Assembly: GCA_963734295.1 (NCBI GenBank)
Contig: CAVTGS010000021.1
Location: 6,915 to 70,914, forward strand
Source of the DNA: JAEUMW01 sp963734295
GTDB lineage: Bacteria; Pseudomonadota; Gammaproteobacteria; Burkholderiales; JAEUMW01
Reading direction: 5' to 3'
Length of the DNA stretch: 64,000 nt
Part shown: positions 46,232-55,686 of the stretch, one piece after another
How the letters are laid out: every line of letters starts with the position of its first letter
Position numbering within the stretch: position 1 is the first letter of the stretch
Notes under the pieces: generated by a model
What the model saw: only the letters and a program-made list of their open reading frames with translations
Told to the model about the DNA's origin: nothing
The model's database searches: none
Program-made: the position numbers and the translations under genes

Positions 46232-47725
46232 CTATTGAACCGACCGGAGCGCGGCGCCGCGGAGCCTGCCGAGTGCCGACGCCGGTTCGCGCCACACCAG
46301 CGCCGCCTTCCGGATCGCCTTTTTCATTTTGAACAAGAGCCGCGTCGCGCCGATCGGACGATTGATCGGCCAGTCGAGCAGTGCCGGCCATTCCCGCGCG
46401 ATGATGTCGTGCGGCAGCCGTCCCGAGCGGCGGTAGGAAGCAGGCAGCGAGAGCATGCGCTCGACGATTTCACGGTGACACAGGGGGAAGATCGCGAACC
46501 CGGGATCGCACTCGGCATACTGGATCACCGAAGCCCATCCACCCATGTCCTGTTCGATCATGAAGAGATCGAGGGTATCGAGAGCATTTGCAGTCGGAAC
46601 CGATTCGAGCCAGGCTCGTGCGCGGGCCAGCGGCTCTTCCTCGAGCGGGCATTCGCAGTGCGCGACCAGCCGTTCGGGCGTAATTGTCGTCGCTTCGGTA
46701 TCGGCTGCGCTCCAGTAGTATGCCCGCGCCACTTCGCCGGCATTGCCTGCCAGCACGGCGTGCCCCCCGGGCAGGCGCTTGTACATCGTCACGGCCTGCC
46801 AGCCGCGGCGCTCGCTGGTGGAGTAACCGATGCGGAACATCCACTCCTCGAGGTCCTCGTCGCGTGCCTGTTCCCTCGGCAGCACGCGGTGCCTGAGCCC
46901 GAAGCGTTTCGCGATCCGGCGCGCCGTGTCGCAGTCGGTGGCTGCGCCTTCATCCCCGATCTCGGCGGTGAAAAGCTCAAGACTGCGTGCCCACGCGCGC
47001 GCGCACGCGAGGAGCATCCGCGAGTCCCAGCCGGCGGTGAGCTTGAGGTAAGTCGGCGTCGCCGCGATGAGGGCCCCGATGTTCCGCTTGACCAGGGTGG
47101 CGATATCCGCGACTGCTTCATCCACCGATGCGGCCGTTGCCAGCGGCTGCGTCGGCCAGTGTCGAACCGTCCGCCAGGTGCACAGGTCCAGATAATGATT
47201 CGGCAGAATGCGTTCCACCCGGTACCGCGGCGTCATGTCCAGGGGATACATTCCTTCCGTATAGGGAATGCCGATGGCGAAAGCCAGCTCCACCCGATCG
47301 CGGGTGTGTGCATCATAAGGGATCAGACTCAGGGTCGACGCGACCATGCGCTGGTGGGCGCAGTAAACGGCCGACAGCGAGCCGCACGGGTCCAGGTAGC
47401 AGCGCGGGTGTGGATCAAGCACGACCGCCGCAAATCGCCCGCCGAAGCCGTAGATGAATGCCTCCAGCGCGTCGTTCGACGCGAGCGCTTGAGCGGATAC
47501 CGGTACCACGTCCCCGTCGCTCAGAAGCGTGCCGGCCACACTGATCGGATAGCCCAGCATCCAGCCCTGGGTGCGGCCGTCCCCGCCTGACAGTCGCATG
47601 GCCGGCAATGCCGGGTGTCGACCCAGGCACCAATCCCCGATCCGGTCGGATACCCAGCCCGGCGGCGCCCGGTTCTCGCCGGCACTCAACACGAACTGCC
47701 CGATCAGTCGCATGTAATCGATCAC
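46232..47725 (-). CDS. Asparagine-synthase-like ATP-dependent ligase without a glutaminase nucleophile
   Basis: The C-terminal half has an AsnB-like PP-loop (YLKLTAGWDSRMLLACARAW, the SGGxDS equivalent), RIAKRFGLRHRVLP and GNAGEVARAYYW. The N-terminal half keeps a glutaminase-like shape (YGFGGRFAAVVLDPHPRCYL, DPCGSLSAVYC) but the start MIDYMRLIGQF lacks the Cys2 nucleophile, so it cannot use glutamine. Such proteins form amides or cyclise peptides, or amidate sugars in polysaccharide clusters. 497 residues. A peptide substrate (lasso-type) is an alternative, but no precursor was found. Confidence 0.7.
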   Translation of the reverse strand: MIDYMRLIGQFVLSAGENRAPPGWVSDRIGDWCLGRHPALPAMRLSGGDGRTQGWMLGYPISVAGTLLSDGDVVPVSAQALASNDALEAFIYGFGGRFAAVVLDPHPRCYLDPCGSLSAVYCAHQRMVASTLSLIPYDAHTRDRVELAFAIGIPYTEGMYPLDMTPRYRVERILPNHYLDLCTWRTVRHWPTQPLATAASVDEAVADIATLVKRNIGALIAATPTYLKLTAGWDSRMLLACARAWARSLELFTAEIGDEGAATDCDTARRIAKRFGLRHRVLPREQARDEDLEEWMFRIGYSTSERRGWQAVTMYKRLPGGHAVLAGNAGEVARAYYWSAADTEATTITPERLVAHCECPLEEEPLARARAWLESVPTANALDTLDLFMIEQDMGGWASVIQYAECDPGFAIFPLCHREIVERMLSLPASYRRSGRLPHDIIAREWPALLDWPINRPIGATRLLFKMKKAIRKAALVWREPASALGRLRGAALRSVQ

Positions 47726-48394
47726 GAATTTTTCACCTTTGGAAGCCCGAACGACGGAAGTGATGGGCCCAAGCTTAGCGGCTGAGCGCTTCGGCGTTCA
47801 ACCGGACGCGCATCGACCCGAAGGGTCTCGATCCAGTGGCCCGCACCATGGGTTCCTCCTCGAGCAGAGGCTACCAGCGCCCGACCGCGATCGGCGTATA
47901 AACGATCGGCAAGGCGGATAGGCCGGCGCAGTGGACCGGGCGCTCGGATCAAGAAACGTGCCACATCGATGCTCCGGAACCAGTCCGCGCACAGCGAGCA
48001 GTGCCCACCCGCGCGGCCAGCCGGAACCGGGCGATATCGCAACTGGCCCCGGCGCGGCAGACGATCGGTGTGCGGAACGCAGCACAGTAGTCTACGAAAT
48101 GTCGGCGTAGAGCGGTGCCATCGACAGTCGCTCCCGAGCGGTCGCCTCTCCGCGGGCAATGCACCCTCTGGCGCGTTGTGTGCAAGAACAATATGATCGG
48201 GGGCCAGCAAAAGGAGTGTGAAGCGAGTAGGCTGCTCGTCCCCCGCCGCGCGCGCAGGATGGTCCGCGCAAGGCGGCCGTCGATCGCACGGCCTGGGACC
48301 GGGGGGCGCGTCGCGATACATTTACGAACAACTGTGTCATCGGACACCCACGCGCTACCGCTCGATCCTCGATCTTCCTGAATTTCCACGACTC
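47726..48394. other. Gap with a long open frame of doubtful meaning
   Basis: The minus strand is open for about 200 codons (47722-48321) with an arginine/proline-rich, unnatural composition. In an adjacent frame a stretch around FRTPIVCRAGASCDIARF recalls the Cys region of transglutaminase-like (McjB/B2) proteins, which pair with asparagine-synthase-like enzymes. It is too weak to call, and a decayed gene is possible. TATGAT at 48192-48197 could be a promoter for the MBOAT gene on the plus strand. Confidence 0.3.
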
Positions 48395-50035
48395 ATGCTC
48401 TTCAATTCCTTCGAGTTCATCTTCCTGTTCCTGCCGGCGACGCTGGCGGGTTTCTTTCTCCTCGGCAGGACGTCCCGCGTTTGGGCGCTGGGTTGGCTCG
48501 TCGTCGCGTCGCTGCTTTTCTACGCCTGGTGGCGGCCCCTAAACGTCCTGATCATCGCGCCGTCCATACTCGTCAACTTCGTCCTCGCGCGACTGCTGCT
48601 GCGGCTCCGCTCGGACCCGAGACGCGCCCGCACCGCGCGACTCGTACTCGCGCTCGGGATCGTGTTCAATATCGCGTTCCTGGGCTACTTCAAGTACGTG
48701 AACTTCTTCAGCACCGTGGTGAACGACGTCGCCGGCACGCATTTCTTTCTGACGCAGGTCGTGCTGCCGCTCGGGATTTCGTTTATTACGTTCCAGAAGA
48801 TCGCGTTCCTCATCGACGTCCATGCACGACGCGTCGAATCGTTCACGCTGGGAGACTACTGCCTCTTCGTGTTGTTCTTTCCCCAATTGATCGCCGGGCC
48901 GATCGTGCACTATCGCGAGATGATGCCGCAGTTTCACAAGGCCTCATGCCGCTTCGACAAGGAGAACATCTCGGTCGGCCTGACGCTGTTTCTTATGGGG
49001 CTGTTCAAGAAGGTCGTTCTCGCCGACGGGATAGCGGCTCACGTCTCGCCCATCTACGAGGCTGCGGCCGCAGGCGGGGACGCCTCGCTCTTTCCCGCCT
49101 GGATGGCGGCAGTCGGCTTCACGCTGCAGATATACTTCGATTTCTCCGGCTATACCGACATGGCCCTCGGACTGGCACGCTGCTTCGGAGTCCGACTTCC
49201 CCCCAACTTCGACTCCCCCTTGAAGGCATCGAGCATCATTGATTTCTGGCTGCGTTGGCACATGACTTTGACGCGCTTCCTTACAGCCTATCTGTACAAC
49301 CCGCTGGTTCTTTGGCTGACGCGGCGCAGACTCGCTGCCGGCAAAACCGTGCTCGGGGGGCGCGACGCAGGCATCGGCGGCGCCTACTTTCACCTGCTGG
49401 CCGGCCCGACACTGCTCACGATGTTCGTGTCCGGACTCTGGCATGGCGCAGGCTATGTCTTCATTCTGTGGGGCCTGCTGCACGGGCTCTATCTCGCCAT
49501 CAACCATGCTTGGCGCATGGTCGGCCCGCGATTCTGGCCGAACAAGGCGAGCTATACCCGCTCCATGCGGCCCGTCGGGTTCGTGTTGACGTTTCTCGCC
49601 GTAGTGGTCGCCATGGTTCTGTTCCGCTCGCCGACGGTAACTACCGCCAGTGAGTTGCTGCAGGGCATGGCAGGACTCAATGGCATCAGCCTGCCGCAGC
49701 AGATCTTCGAACGGCTAGGTCCCCTGACACCTCTGCTGCGTCCGATCGTTTCGGCCTCCGGTACAGCTGCGGGCAGCGGCGCGGAGTTCACCGCGACAGT
49801 CATGTGGATCGTGGCATTGCTTGCAATCGCTTTGGCGTTCCCGAACTCGTTGCAGATCATGTCGCGCTACGAGCCCGCGATCGGGGTGAAATGCCGCCCC
49901 GCAGATCTCGGCAGATGGGCCTGGATACTAGATTGGAGACCTACGCTGCCATGGGCCTTCCTGATGTCGGCCCTTGCCGTGACCTCTGTAATAAAACTCG
50001 GCGGCAAGAGCGAGTTCCTGTACTGGCAGTTCTAG
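48395..50035 (+). CDS. MBOAT-family O-acyltransferase (AlgI/DltB-like)
   Basis: A 546-residue polytopic membrane acyltransferase. Landmarks: FNSFEFIFLFLPATLAGFF at the N terminus, LGYFKYVNFF, LPLGISFITFQKIAFLID, FPQLIAGPIVHYREM, LQIYFDFSGYTDMALGLA, DFWLRWHMTLTRFL (His289) and SGLWHGAGYVFILWG with the catalytic His350. Family members move acyl groups across the membrane onto alginate, teichoic acid or peptidoglycan. Downstream lie an SGNH-like protein, an FkbH-like enzyme and a carrier protein, so the donor is probably an acyl-carrier-bound group. The ATG at 48395 gives the normal start. Confidence 0.92.
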   Translation: MLFNSFEFIFLFLPATLAGFFLLGRTSRVWALGWLVVASLLFYAWWRPLNVLIIAPSILVNFVLARLLLRLRSDPRRARTARLVLALGIVFNIAFLGYFKYVNFFSTVVNDVAGTHFFLTQVVLPLGISFITFQKIAFLIDVHARRVESFTLGDYCLFVLFFPQLIAGPIVHYREMMPQFHKASCRFDKENISVGLTLFLMGLFKKVVLADGIAAHVSPIYEAAAAGGDASLFPAWMAAVGFTLQIYFDFSGYTDMALGLARCFGVRLPPNFDSPLKASSIIDFWLRWHMTLTRFLTAYLYNPLVLWLTRRRLAAGKTVLGGRDAGIGGAYFHLLAGPTLLTMFVSGLWHGAGYVFILWGLLHGLYLAINHAWRMVGPRFWPNKASYTRSMRPVGFVLTFLAVVVAMVLFRSPTVTTASELLQGMAGLNGISLPQQIFERLGPLTPLLRPIVSASGTAAGSGAEFTATVMWIVALLAIALAFPNSLQIMSRYEPAIGVKCRPADLGRWAWILDWRPTLPWAFLMSALAVTSVIKLGGKSEFLYWQF

Positions 50036-50144
50036 CGACCGGAAACTCGGCAGGGCAAGGCTAGCGTGGGCACGATTCGTCAATCGATCCGGAACCGCCG
50101 GCACACGGCTTGCTGTTTTTCGCCGGCGTGCCTGCGGGAGCGTA

Positions 50145-51212
50145 ATGCTCTTACCATATCACTACAACCTGGCTCATCACTTCATGCATTCTCCGACGCT
50201 CGCGAGCTCTGAAAGCACTGCCAAGAACAAGGGGACTTCCGTTGCGCTGCTTTCCGCGCGGCCCGGACTCTACGTTCTGATCCTTGTCTGCAGCGTGCTC
50301 GGAGCATTCACTTACAAGATGCGCGGTGAAGGGGTTTTTGCCTGTCCCGCCAGTGGTTATCGGTCCAACCATTATCTGGCGCACTGCGAAACTACCGGAT
50401 ACGCCGACTACGATCATGGCGCGCTTTGGTTCGATCTGGAGCCGGAAGCCCGAGGCTCTGCGGCAAATGCTGAAGTTCTATTTCTGGGCAGCAGCAGAAT
50501 GCAGTTCGCGTTCTCGACGGACGCAACCAGTAACTGGTTTGCGGCGCTCGCTGCGCCATACTATCTCTTGGGCTTCAGCTATACCGAAAACGTTTTGTTC
50601 GCAGAGCCGCTTCTCGCGGCTTTGCGCCCTCGCGCAAAGGTATACGTGATTAATGCGGACCGATTCTTTGATGACTCCAGACTGACCCCTCCAGCGAACC
50701 AGATCCTTCGTGATACCGACGCGCGCTCCAGATACAAGGACAAGCAGTTCTGGCAATCTCTTCACAGGAGCATCTGCACGACGGTTCCAGCTGTCTGCGG
50801 GACAAAGCCCGCATTCTTTCGATCCCGGGATAACGGGGCGTGGGAATTGGAGGGTTCAACAGCAGTTTGGAATGCTGCTCCCAAGACGACCTCGGATGGG
50901 CCGGCCAGCGAAGTCGAGCGCTGGGACCACTTCTCCGCGCTGGGACAGAAGTTTCTGTCAGGGCTAGGGACCGACCGAGACTGCGTATTCTTGACCCTTG
51001 CTCCATACGAGGGGACCAAAAGAGCAGAGGCACAGGCTATCGCCAAGGCGCTGGGGCTCGACCTAGTAGCGCCCAATCCGGACGGCCTCAAGACGTTCGA
51101 TGGCTCGCACCTCGATCGCCAGAGTGCGGAGCGCTGGTCACAAGCATTCTTCGACGCGGCCGGTCCGCGCATCCGAAAGTGCCTCGACAACACTGCACTC
51201 GGTTCTCGATAA
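50145..51212 (+). CDS. Membrane-anchored SGNH-like protein, DltD/AlgX-like partner
   Basis: One N-terminal membrane helix (residues about 41-56, GLYVLILVCSVLGAFTYKM) leaves the rest outside. The periplasmic part shows the SGNH block I equivalent VLFLGSSRMQFAFS (Ser116/117), VYVINADRFFDDS and the C-terminal DGSHLDRQSAERW (Asp319, His322). This topology and gene position match DltD and the acyl-handover proteins that partner MBOAT enzymes. GGGAG 5 bases before ATG 50145 supports the start. ATG 50184 is an alternative. The low-level similarity makes the catalytic assignment provisional. Confidence 0.72.
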   Translation: MLLPYHYNLAHHFMHSPTLASSESTAKNKGTSVALLSARPGLYVLILVCSVLGAFTYKMRGEGVFACPASGYRSNHYLAHCETTGYADYDHGALWFDLEPEARGSAANAEVLFLGSSRMQFAFSTDATSNWFAALAAPYYLLGFSYTENVLFAEPLLAALRPRAKVYVINADRFFDDSRLTPPANQILRDTDARSRYKDKQFWQSLHRSICTTVPAVCGTKPAFFRSRDNGAWELEGSTAVWNAAPKTTSDGPASEVERWDHFSALGQKFLSGLGTDRDCVFLTLAPYEGTKRAEAQAIAKALGLDLVAPNPDGLKTFDGSHLDRQSAERWSQAFFDAAGPRIRKCLDNTALGSR

Positions 51213-51262
51213 CGGCACACGCTCGGTTTTGGTCCACAGTTTTGCAATACAAGCTCGTTGAA

Positions 51263-53152
51263 ATGAACTGGTTGCCGATCCCGCAGGATTTTCGCCAGAG
51301 CCTTCGCTCAGCGATAGCAACTGCCACAGCACCGGAGCGCCTCACGCGACTTGCCGAACTCGCTGAGTTTCGCCTGGGTTTTCTCGAAACAATTCAGCTC
51401 GACAACGCGCTACGGCAGATTCCTGGAGGAGATTTTGCGGGCTTTTCTCGAATCCGCCTTGCCGTTCTTTCCTCTGCCACGGTAGACCACCTGCTCCCTG
51501 CGATCCGTGTCGCCGGGCTACGGAGACGAATTCTCTTTGATCTTCACAGGGGCGCTTACGGCCAGTTTCGACAGGAGCTTCTTGATCCCGCCCCGCCGCT
51601 CCGAGCCTTCGAGCCGGAGGTGATCCTGTTGTCGCTCACTGCCCGCGAGACGATCGCGGGGGTGCCGCTCGGGGCGACCGCCGAGGATGCGGAGGAGGCG
51701 GTGGCACGCACCACGGAGGAGCTTTGTCGGCTTTGGAGCAGCGCACGGGAGAACTTTAATGCTTTGGTCATCCAACAGTCGTTTCTCGATGCCTCCGAAC
51801 CACTCTTTGGCAGCTACGACCGGCTCGTGCCCGGCACGCCGACGCGTCTGGTCGCCCGTCTCAACGACCGTGTGGCGGACGCCGCCTCGCACAACCGGGT
51901 ACTGCTCCTCGACGTGGCGCGCGCGAGTGCGCGTGACGGCATCGACGCGTGGTTCGACGTCGCGCGTTGGCTCCAGGGCAAGATCGAGATAGCGCCGCAG
52001 TCGGCGCCAAACTACGGCGAATTGGTTGCCCGGGTGGTCGCGGCACAGCGTGGTCAGTCGAGAAAATGCTTGGTGCTGGATCTCGACAACACGCTTTGGG
52101 GCGGCGTGATCGGAGACGATGGACTGGAGGGAATAGTCCTCGGCGAGGGCAGCGCTCTCGGCGAAGCACACCTGGCCTTGCAGCGTTTCGCGAGGCAGCT
52201 CAAGGAGCGAGGCATCATCCTCGCCGTGTGCTCCAAGAACGAGCTGGCGATTGCGGAGTCCGTCTTTCGGGATCACCCGGAAATGGCACTCAGGCGATCG
52301 GACATCTCAGCGTTCGTAGCAAACTGGAACGACAAGGCAGACAATCTCAGAGCGATTGCGCTGCAACTCAATATAGGACTCGATAGCCTGGTATTCGTCG
52401 ACGACAACCCGGTCGAACGAGCCCGGGTCCGCGAGAGCCTGCCGATGGTGGCGGTCCCGGAACTACCCGCGGACGCAGCCCATTACGTGCGCTGTATCGC
52501 CGACGCGGGTTATTTCGAAGCGGTCAGCTTCACTGAAGAGGATCGCGACCGCGCCGGTCAATATGCTGCGAACGCCGAGCGAGAGGCGCTCCGCAGCGCA
52601 TCCCCGGGCATGGCGCCTTTTCTGCAAGGGCTGGACATGACGGTCGAGTTCGGCCCCGTGACGCTGGTCGACCTCGCCCGGGTAACCCAGCTCATCAACA
52701 AGACGAATCAGTTTAATACGACGACTCGCCGCTATGGGGCGGAAGAGGTGGCAAGACTTGCGAGCTCGCCTGAGAATCTGGTTCTCCAGTTTCGACTCTC
52801 GGACCGATTCGGCGAAAATGGGTTGGTGAGTGTCATGGTCCTGCGACCAGTTCTCGATGATCAGGACGTTCTCGAGATTGATATCTGGGTGATGAGCTGC
52901 CGGGTGTTCGGTCGCGATCTCGAAGTCGAAGCGATGAACATCGCCGTGGAAGCCGCGCGCAGCAGAGGGGTGCGCCAGTTGCGCGCCGCCTATATCCCGA
53001 CAGCGAAGAATGGCATCGTCAGCGATCTGTACGGAAGGTTTGGGTTCTCGAGCCGCCCCGAACCCGCTCTCGGAGAAGGCGCGAGTCGCTGGCTCCTTGA
53101 TGTCTCTGAGTACGTCCCGCGCCCAACTTTCATCAATCGAAGGACACAGTAA
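51263..53152 (+). CDS. FkbH-like HAD-IIIC enzyme
   Basis: A 629-residue protein. An N-terminal SGNH-like region (to about 255) precedes a HAD-IIIC domain with the phosphatase loop VLDLDNTLWGGVIGDDG (Asp273, Asp275) and CSKNELAIAESVF, then FVDDNPVERARVRESLP. A GNAT-like C-terminal domain follows (VMSCRVFGRDLEVEAMNIAV, then GIVSDLYGRFGF). FkbH proteins dephosphorylate 1,3-bisphosphoglycerate and load glyceryl onto an acyl carrier protein. The carrier gene follows after 1 base. It begins 50 bases after the SGNH-like gene. Confidence 0.9.
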   Translation: MNWLPIPQDFRQSLRSAIATATAPERLTRLAELAEFRLGFLETIQLDNALRQIPGGDFAGFSRIRLAVLSSATVDHLLPAIRVAGLRRRILFDLHRGAYGQFRQELLDPAPPLRAFEPEVILLSLTARETIAGVPLGATAEDAEEAVARTTEELCRLWSSARENFNALVIQQSFLDASEPLFGSYDRLVPGTPTRLVARLNDRVADAASHNRVLLLDVARASARDGIDAWFDVARWLQGKIEIAPQSAPNYGELVARVVAAQRGQSRKCLVLDLDNTLWGGVIGDDGLEGIVLGEGSALGEAHLALQRFARQLKERGIILAVCSKNELAIAESVFRDHPEMALRRSDISAFVANWNDKADNLRAIALQLNIGLDSLVFVDDNPVERARVRESLPMVAVPELPADAAHYVRCIADAGYFEAVSFTEEDRDRAGQYAANAEREALRSASPGMAPFLQGLDMTVEFGPVTLVDLARVTQLINKTNQFNTTTRRYGAEEVARLASSPENLVLQFRLSDRFGENGLVSVMVLRPVLDDQDVLEIDIWVMSCRVFGRDLEVEAMNIAVEAARSRGVRQLRAAYIPTAKNGIVSDLYGRFGFSSRPEPALGEGASRWLLDVSEYVPRPTFINRRTQ

Positions 53153-53153
53153 C

Positions 53154-53396
53154 GTGACCGATCAAGAACTCCTTGCGGTATTCACTCGGATCCTGCGCGA
53201 TCTGCTCGCCGACGACTCCATCGTGCTCGACATGGACACGACGCGCAGCGATGTCCCGGACTGGGATTCGTTCAAGTACGTTACCTTCATCGTTTCCGCC
53301 GAGATGGAGCTCGGGATCAAGTTCGGCGTAGCGGACGTGGAATCCTTCCAGACGGTGGGAGACATCGTGACGGAGGCTCGTGTGCTTCTGGGCTGA
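53154..53396 (+). CDS. Acyl carrier protein
   Basis: An 80-residue four-helix carrier with the phosphopantetheine Ser in VPDWDSFKYVTFI and the acidic helix II that follows it. The GTG start lies one base after the FkbH stop, so they are almost certainly co-translated. Pairing with the FkbH-like enzyme marks it as a dedicated glyceryl or related C3 carrier and not the AcpP of fatty acid synthesis. Confidence 0.9.
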   Translation: MTDQELLAVFTRILRDLLADDSIVLDMDTTRSDVPDWDSFKYVTFIVSAEMELGIKFGVADVESFQTVGDIVTEARVLLG

Positions 53397-53429
53397 TTCC
53401 CCGGCGTCCGCAGGTTCAGAGCGGCGCAA

Positions 53430-55502
53430 TCAATTCGGCAGCAACCCGTAGACGGTAAGCTCCGTCTGTGTTCCGACATACACCTTGCCGTTGGCCACGG
53501 TCGGAACCGTAAACTTCACTGCGTGGCCGGCTTGATCGCGGTTGCTGTCTGCCTGCCCGCTGTTCCATAGTTCGTGCGCCAGATTCGTTGCATCATAGGC
53601 ATGGAGAACGGCAGGCCCGCTTCGGCTTGCCGGCCAAGGGGAAGGCTTGCCATTCTGCCAATAACCACCGGTGGGCGTGCCGTGCATGAACGAATCGATG
53701 ACCCACACGATCCCGTTCGTTGCACCGCGCGAGGAGACCGCTGGACCGGCTCCGGGATATCCTATCTTGTGGCTGGATACGGACGTAGGCTGCAGCGAGA
53801 TGCGGGCTTCGCTAATAGCGTATGACTTCAATACGTCCCGAACAGCCTGAACGTAGAGGCGGCCCTCCCACACGGCCGGCGTGGTAAAGATGCCGCAGAC
53901 CACGCAAGGCTCGTCGATGCCGTCGAGGGCGAGCTGCTGAACGATATTCGAGTTGCTCGGGCAGCCGTCGCAGTATCCCCCCATGTCGCTGCGGTCCACC
54001 AGATAGAGCTGTCCCGACTTGTCTCCGGCGACCAGCAGGTGAGGGTGTGCCTTCGATCCGACGGAGGCCGGAAGTACGAGGGGGCCGCCCGATCCCAGAT
54101 CGAGATCGAGAGGGTTCAGCTCCTCCTGATTGAATGGGGTGAAGAAACCCGCCACCGCCAGGCTCCCGCCTTGCGTGCTCAGTTTGATGAAGGTGCTTCC
54201 ATAGTTCGTGCGGGGCGAGGTCGTGTCGAAGGTCCCGTTCCCCGTTATCACATAGATGTATCCCTCGTCGTCCGCAGCGATGTGCCATATTCCCGCAGCA
54301 GAGCTATTGGGAGACGTATTGAAAAGGGCCGGCGGCTCGGCGAGGTTCGATGCGTTGTACCCGATGACCCAACCGTGATAGTGGGGCCTGACATCCCCGT
54401 GGGACCCCCACGCGATATAGACCTTGCCGTTAATCAAGAGCAGAGCGGGTCGCTGGTTCTGGTGCAGCGGGCAGAACGCGATCCGTCCTTCCGGGCTCGG
54501 GCACAATTCATCCTTCGGCTCGTCGCTCCCCGCAACCGTGAGCGCGCTGGAGATCTCCGCAGGTCCGTTCTGCTTCTCGCTGCCATCCACGATGCTCAAC
54601 GCATGCAGGCGCTGGTGGTATTGTGATCCGTCCCTGTCTTTCCGTACGAACCCGAGCGCGCGTCTGAGGGGGCCTTTCTCTCTCGTCCTTGTCACGACGT
54701 AAAGGGTACCAGTCGCCGGATCAATAACCGGGGTGCCGGTAATGCCGATCTGGTCCTTGATGTCCCACGTGTTGCCTGTTCTTTCCGCGGGGACGGGAAT
54801 GACCTCTCTCGGCAGAGTCAGGTAGGTCTTGTCGACGAAACTCCTGTGCCAATACGTGTGGCACGGGTTCCTGTCGGCGTCGAAAGCATATACGCTGTTG
54901 TTTTGCGTGGCGACGAAGACGACGTTATGCACGCCGTCGGCAATGGCGAGGTTGGCGACATACAGCGGCTGTGCATACACCTCGCCGTCGACGGCACAAG
55001 AGAACAGCTTGCCGAAGCTGGACGTGTTGACCGTTGCCGGAGTTAACGCATACTCCTGACGATTCTGCCCGGTGCGCTGGCGGTCGTAGCGCCCGGTGAA
55101 GACACCATCGAGATCCGTGACGGCGACCTCCGCGGTCGCCGTCGCATGCGCACCGCTACGGGCCGTGATGGCATGTGTCCCGCCGGAACGCGGTGGCGAA
55201 TAGAGCCCGCTATCGCTGATGGTGCCGACCTTGGCGTTACCTCCTGGGATTCCGTCTACCTCCCAGAGAACAGGAGCATCAATGCTTTGCGCCGCACGAA
55301 ACTGCTGAGTCTGAGAGACAGTCAACGCGGCACGCTTTGGACTCACAGACAACGACCGTGGAGCGGATGGCAAGTCACCCACGCCGCACCCTGTCAAACA
55401 AGCCATGAGCATGAGCCCCGGCAGGCCAGACCGTCCAGACTTTAGAATATCTGCACGGCGCCCGGTAGCGGAGCGCAGAAGCCAGAGCAGTCGGAGAATC
55501 AT
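53430..55502 (-). CDS. Large PQQ-like beta-propeller lipoprotein with N-terminal Ig-like domain
   Basis: A lipobox-like LMACLTGC near residue 38 follows a long N-terminal segment. A bacterial Ig-like domain comes next (LSVSPKRAALTVSQTQQF to about residue 130). Then a WD/PQQ-type propeller has blades such as NVVFVATQNNSVYAFD, GTLYVVTRTREKG, ALLLINGKVYIAWGS, GYIYVITGNGTFD, YLVDRSDMGGYCDGC and GKVYVGTQTELTVYGLLPN. Two close CxxC pairs (YCDGC and CVVCG) are unusual. 690 residues, probably outer-membrane or surface. No dehydrogenase active site is evident, so a structural or binding role is likely. Confidence 0.72.
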   Translation of the reverse strand: MILRLLWLLRSATGRRADILKSGRSGLPGLMLMACLTGCGVGDLPSAPRSLSVSPKRAALTVSQTQQFRAAQSIDAPVLWEVDGIPGGNAKVGTISDSGLYSPPRSGGTHAITARSGAHATATAEVAVTDLDGVFTGRYDRQRTGQNRQEYALTPATVNTSSFGKLFSCAVDGEVYAQPLYVANLAIADGVHNVVFVATQNNSVYAFDADRNPCHTYWHRSFVDKTYLTLPREVIPVPAERTGNTWDIKDQIGITGTPVIDPATGTLYVVTRTREKGPLRRALGFVRKDRDGSQYHQRLHALSIVDGSEKQNGPAEISSALTVAGSDEPKDELCPSPEGRIAFCPLHQNQRPALLLINGKVYIAWGSHGDVRPHYHGWVIGYNASNLAEPPALFNTSPNSSAAGIWHIAADDEGYIYVITGNGTFDTTSPRTNYGSTFIKLSTQGGSLAVAGFFTPFNQEELNPLDLDLGSGGPLVLPASVGSKAHPHLLVAGDKSGQLYLVDRSDMGGYCDGCPSNSNIVQQLALDGIDEPCVVCGIFTTPAVWEGRLYVQAVRDVLKSYAISEARISLQPTSVSSHKIGYPGAGPAVSSRGATNGIVWVIDSFMHGTPTGGYWQNGKPSPWPASRSGPAVLHAYDATNLAHELWNSGQADSNRDQAGHAVKFTVPTVANGKVYVGTQTELTVYGLLPN

Positions 55503-55686
55503 GCGAAACCTTGAAATCGGACAGCGGGCAAATCAGCTATTCGCAGATCTCGGAGAATTTCAAGCAGCGCGATCACGGGTCAAGTGGCCGAACGGCGACG
55601 AAGCTGGCAGATCGATTTTGCGGGGACAGGACTTCAGGAGCGGCAGCTCGAATGGGGTTGACGAGACTCGCGCGAGACATGCCGCT

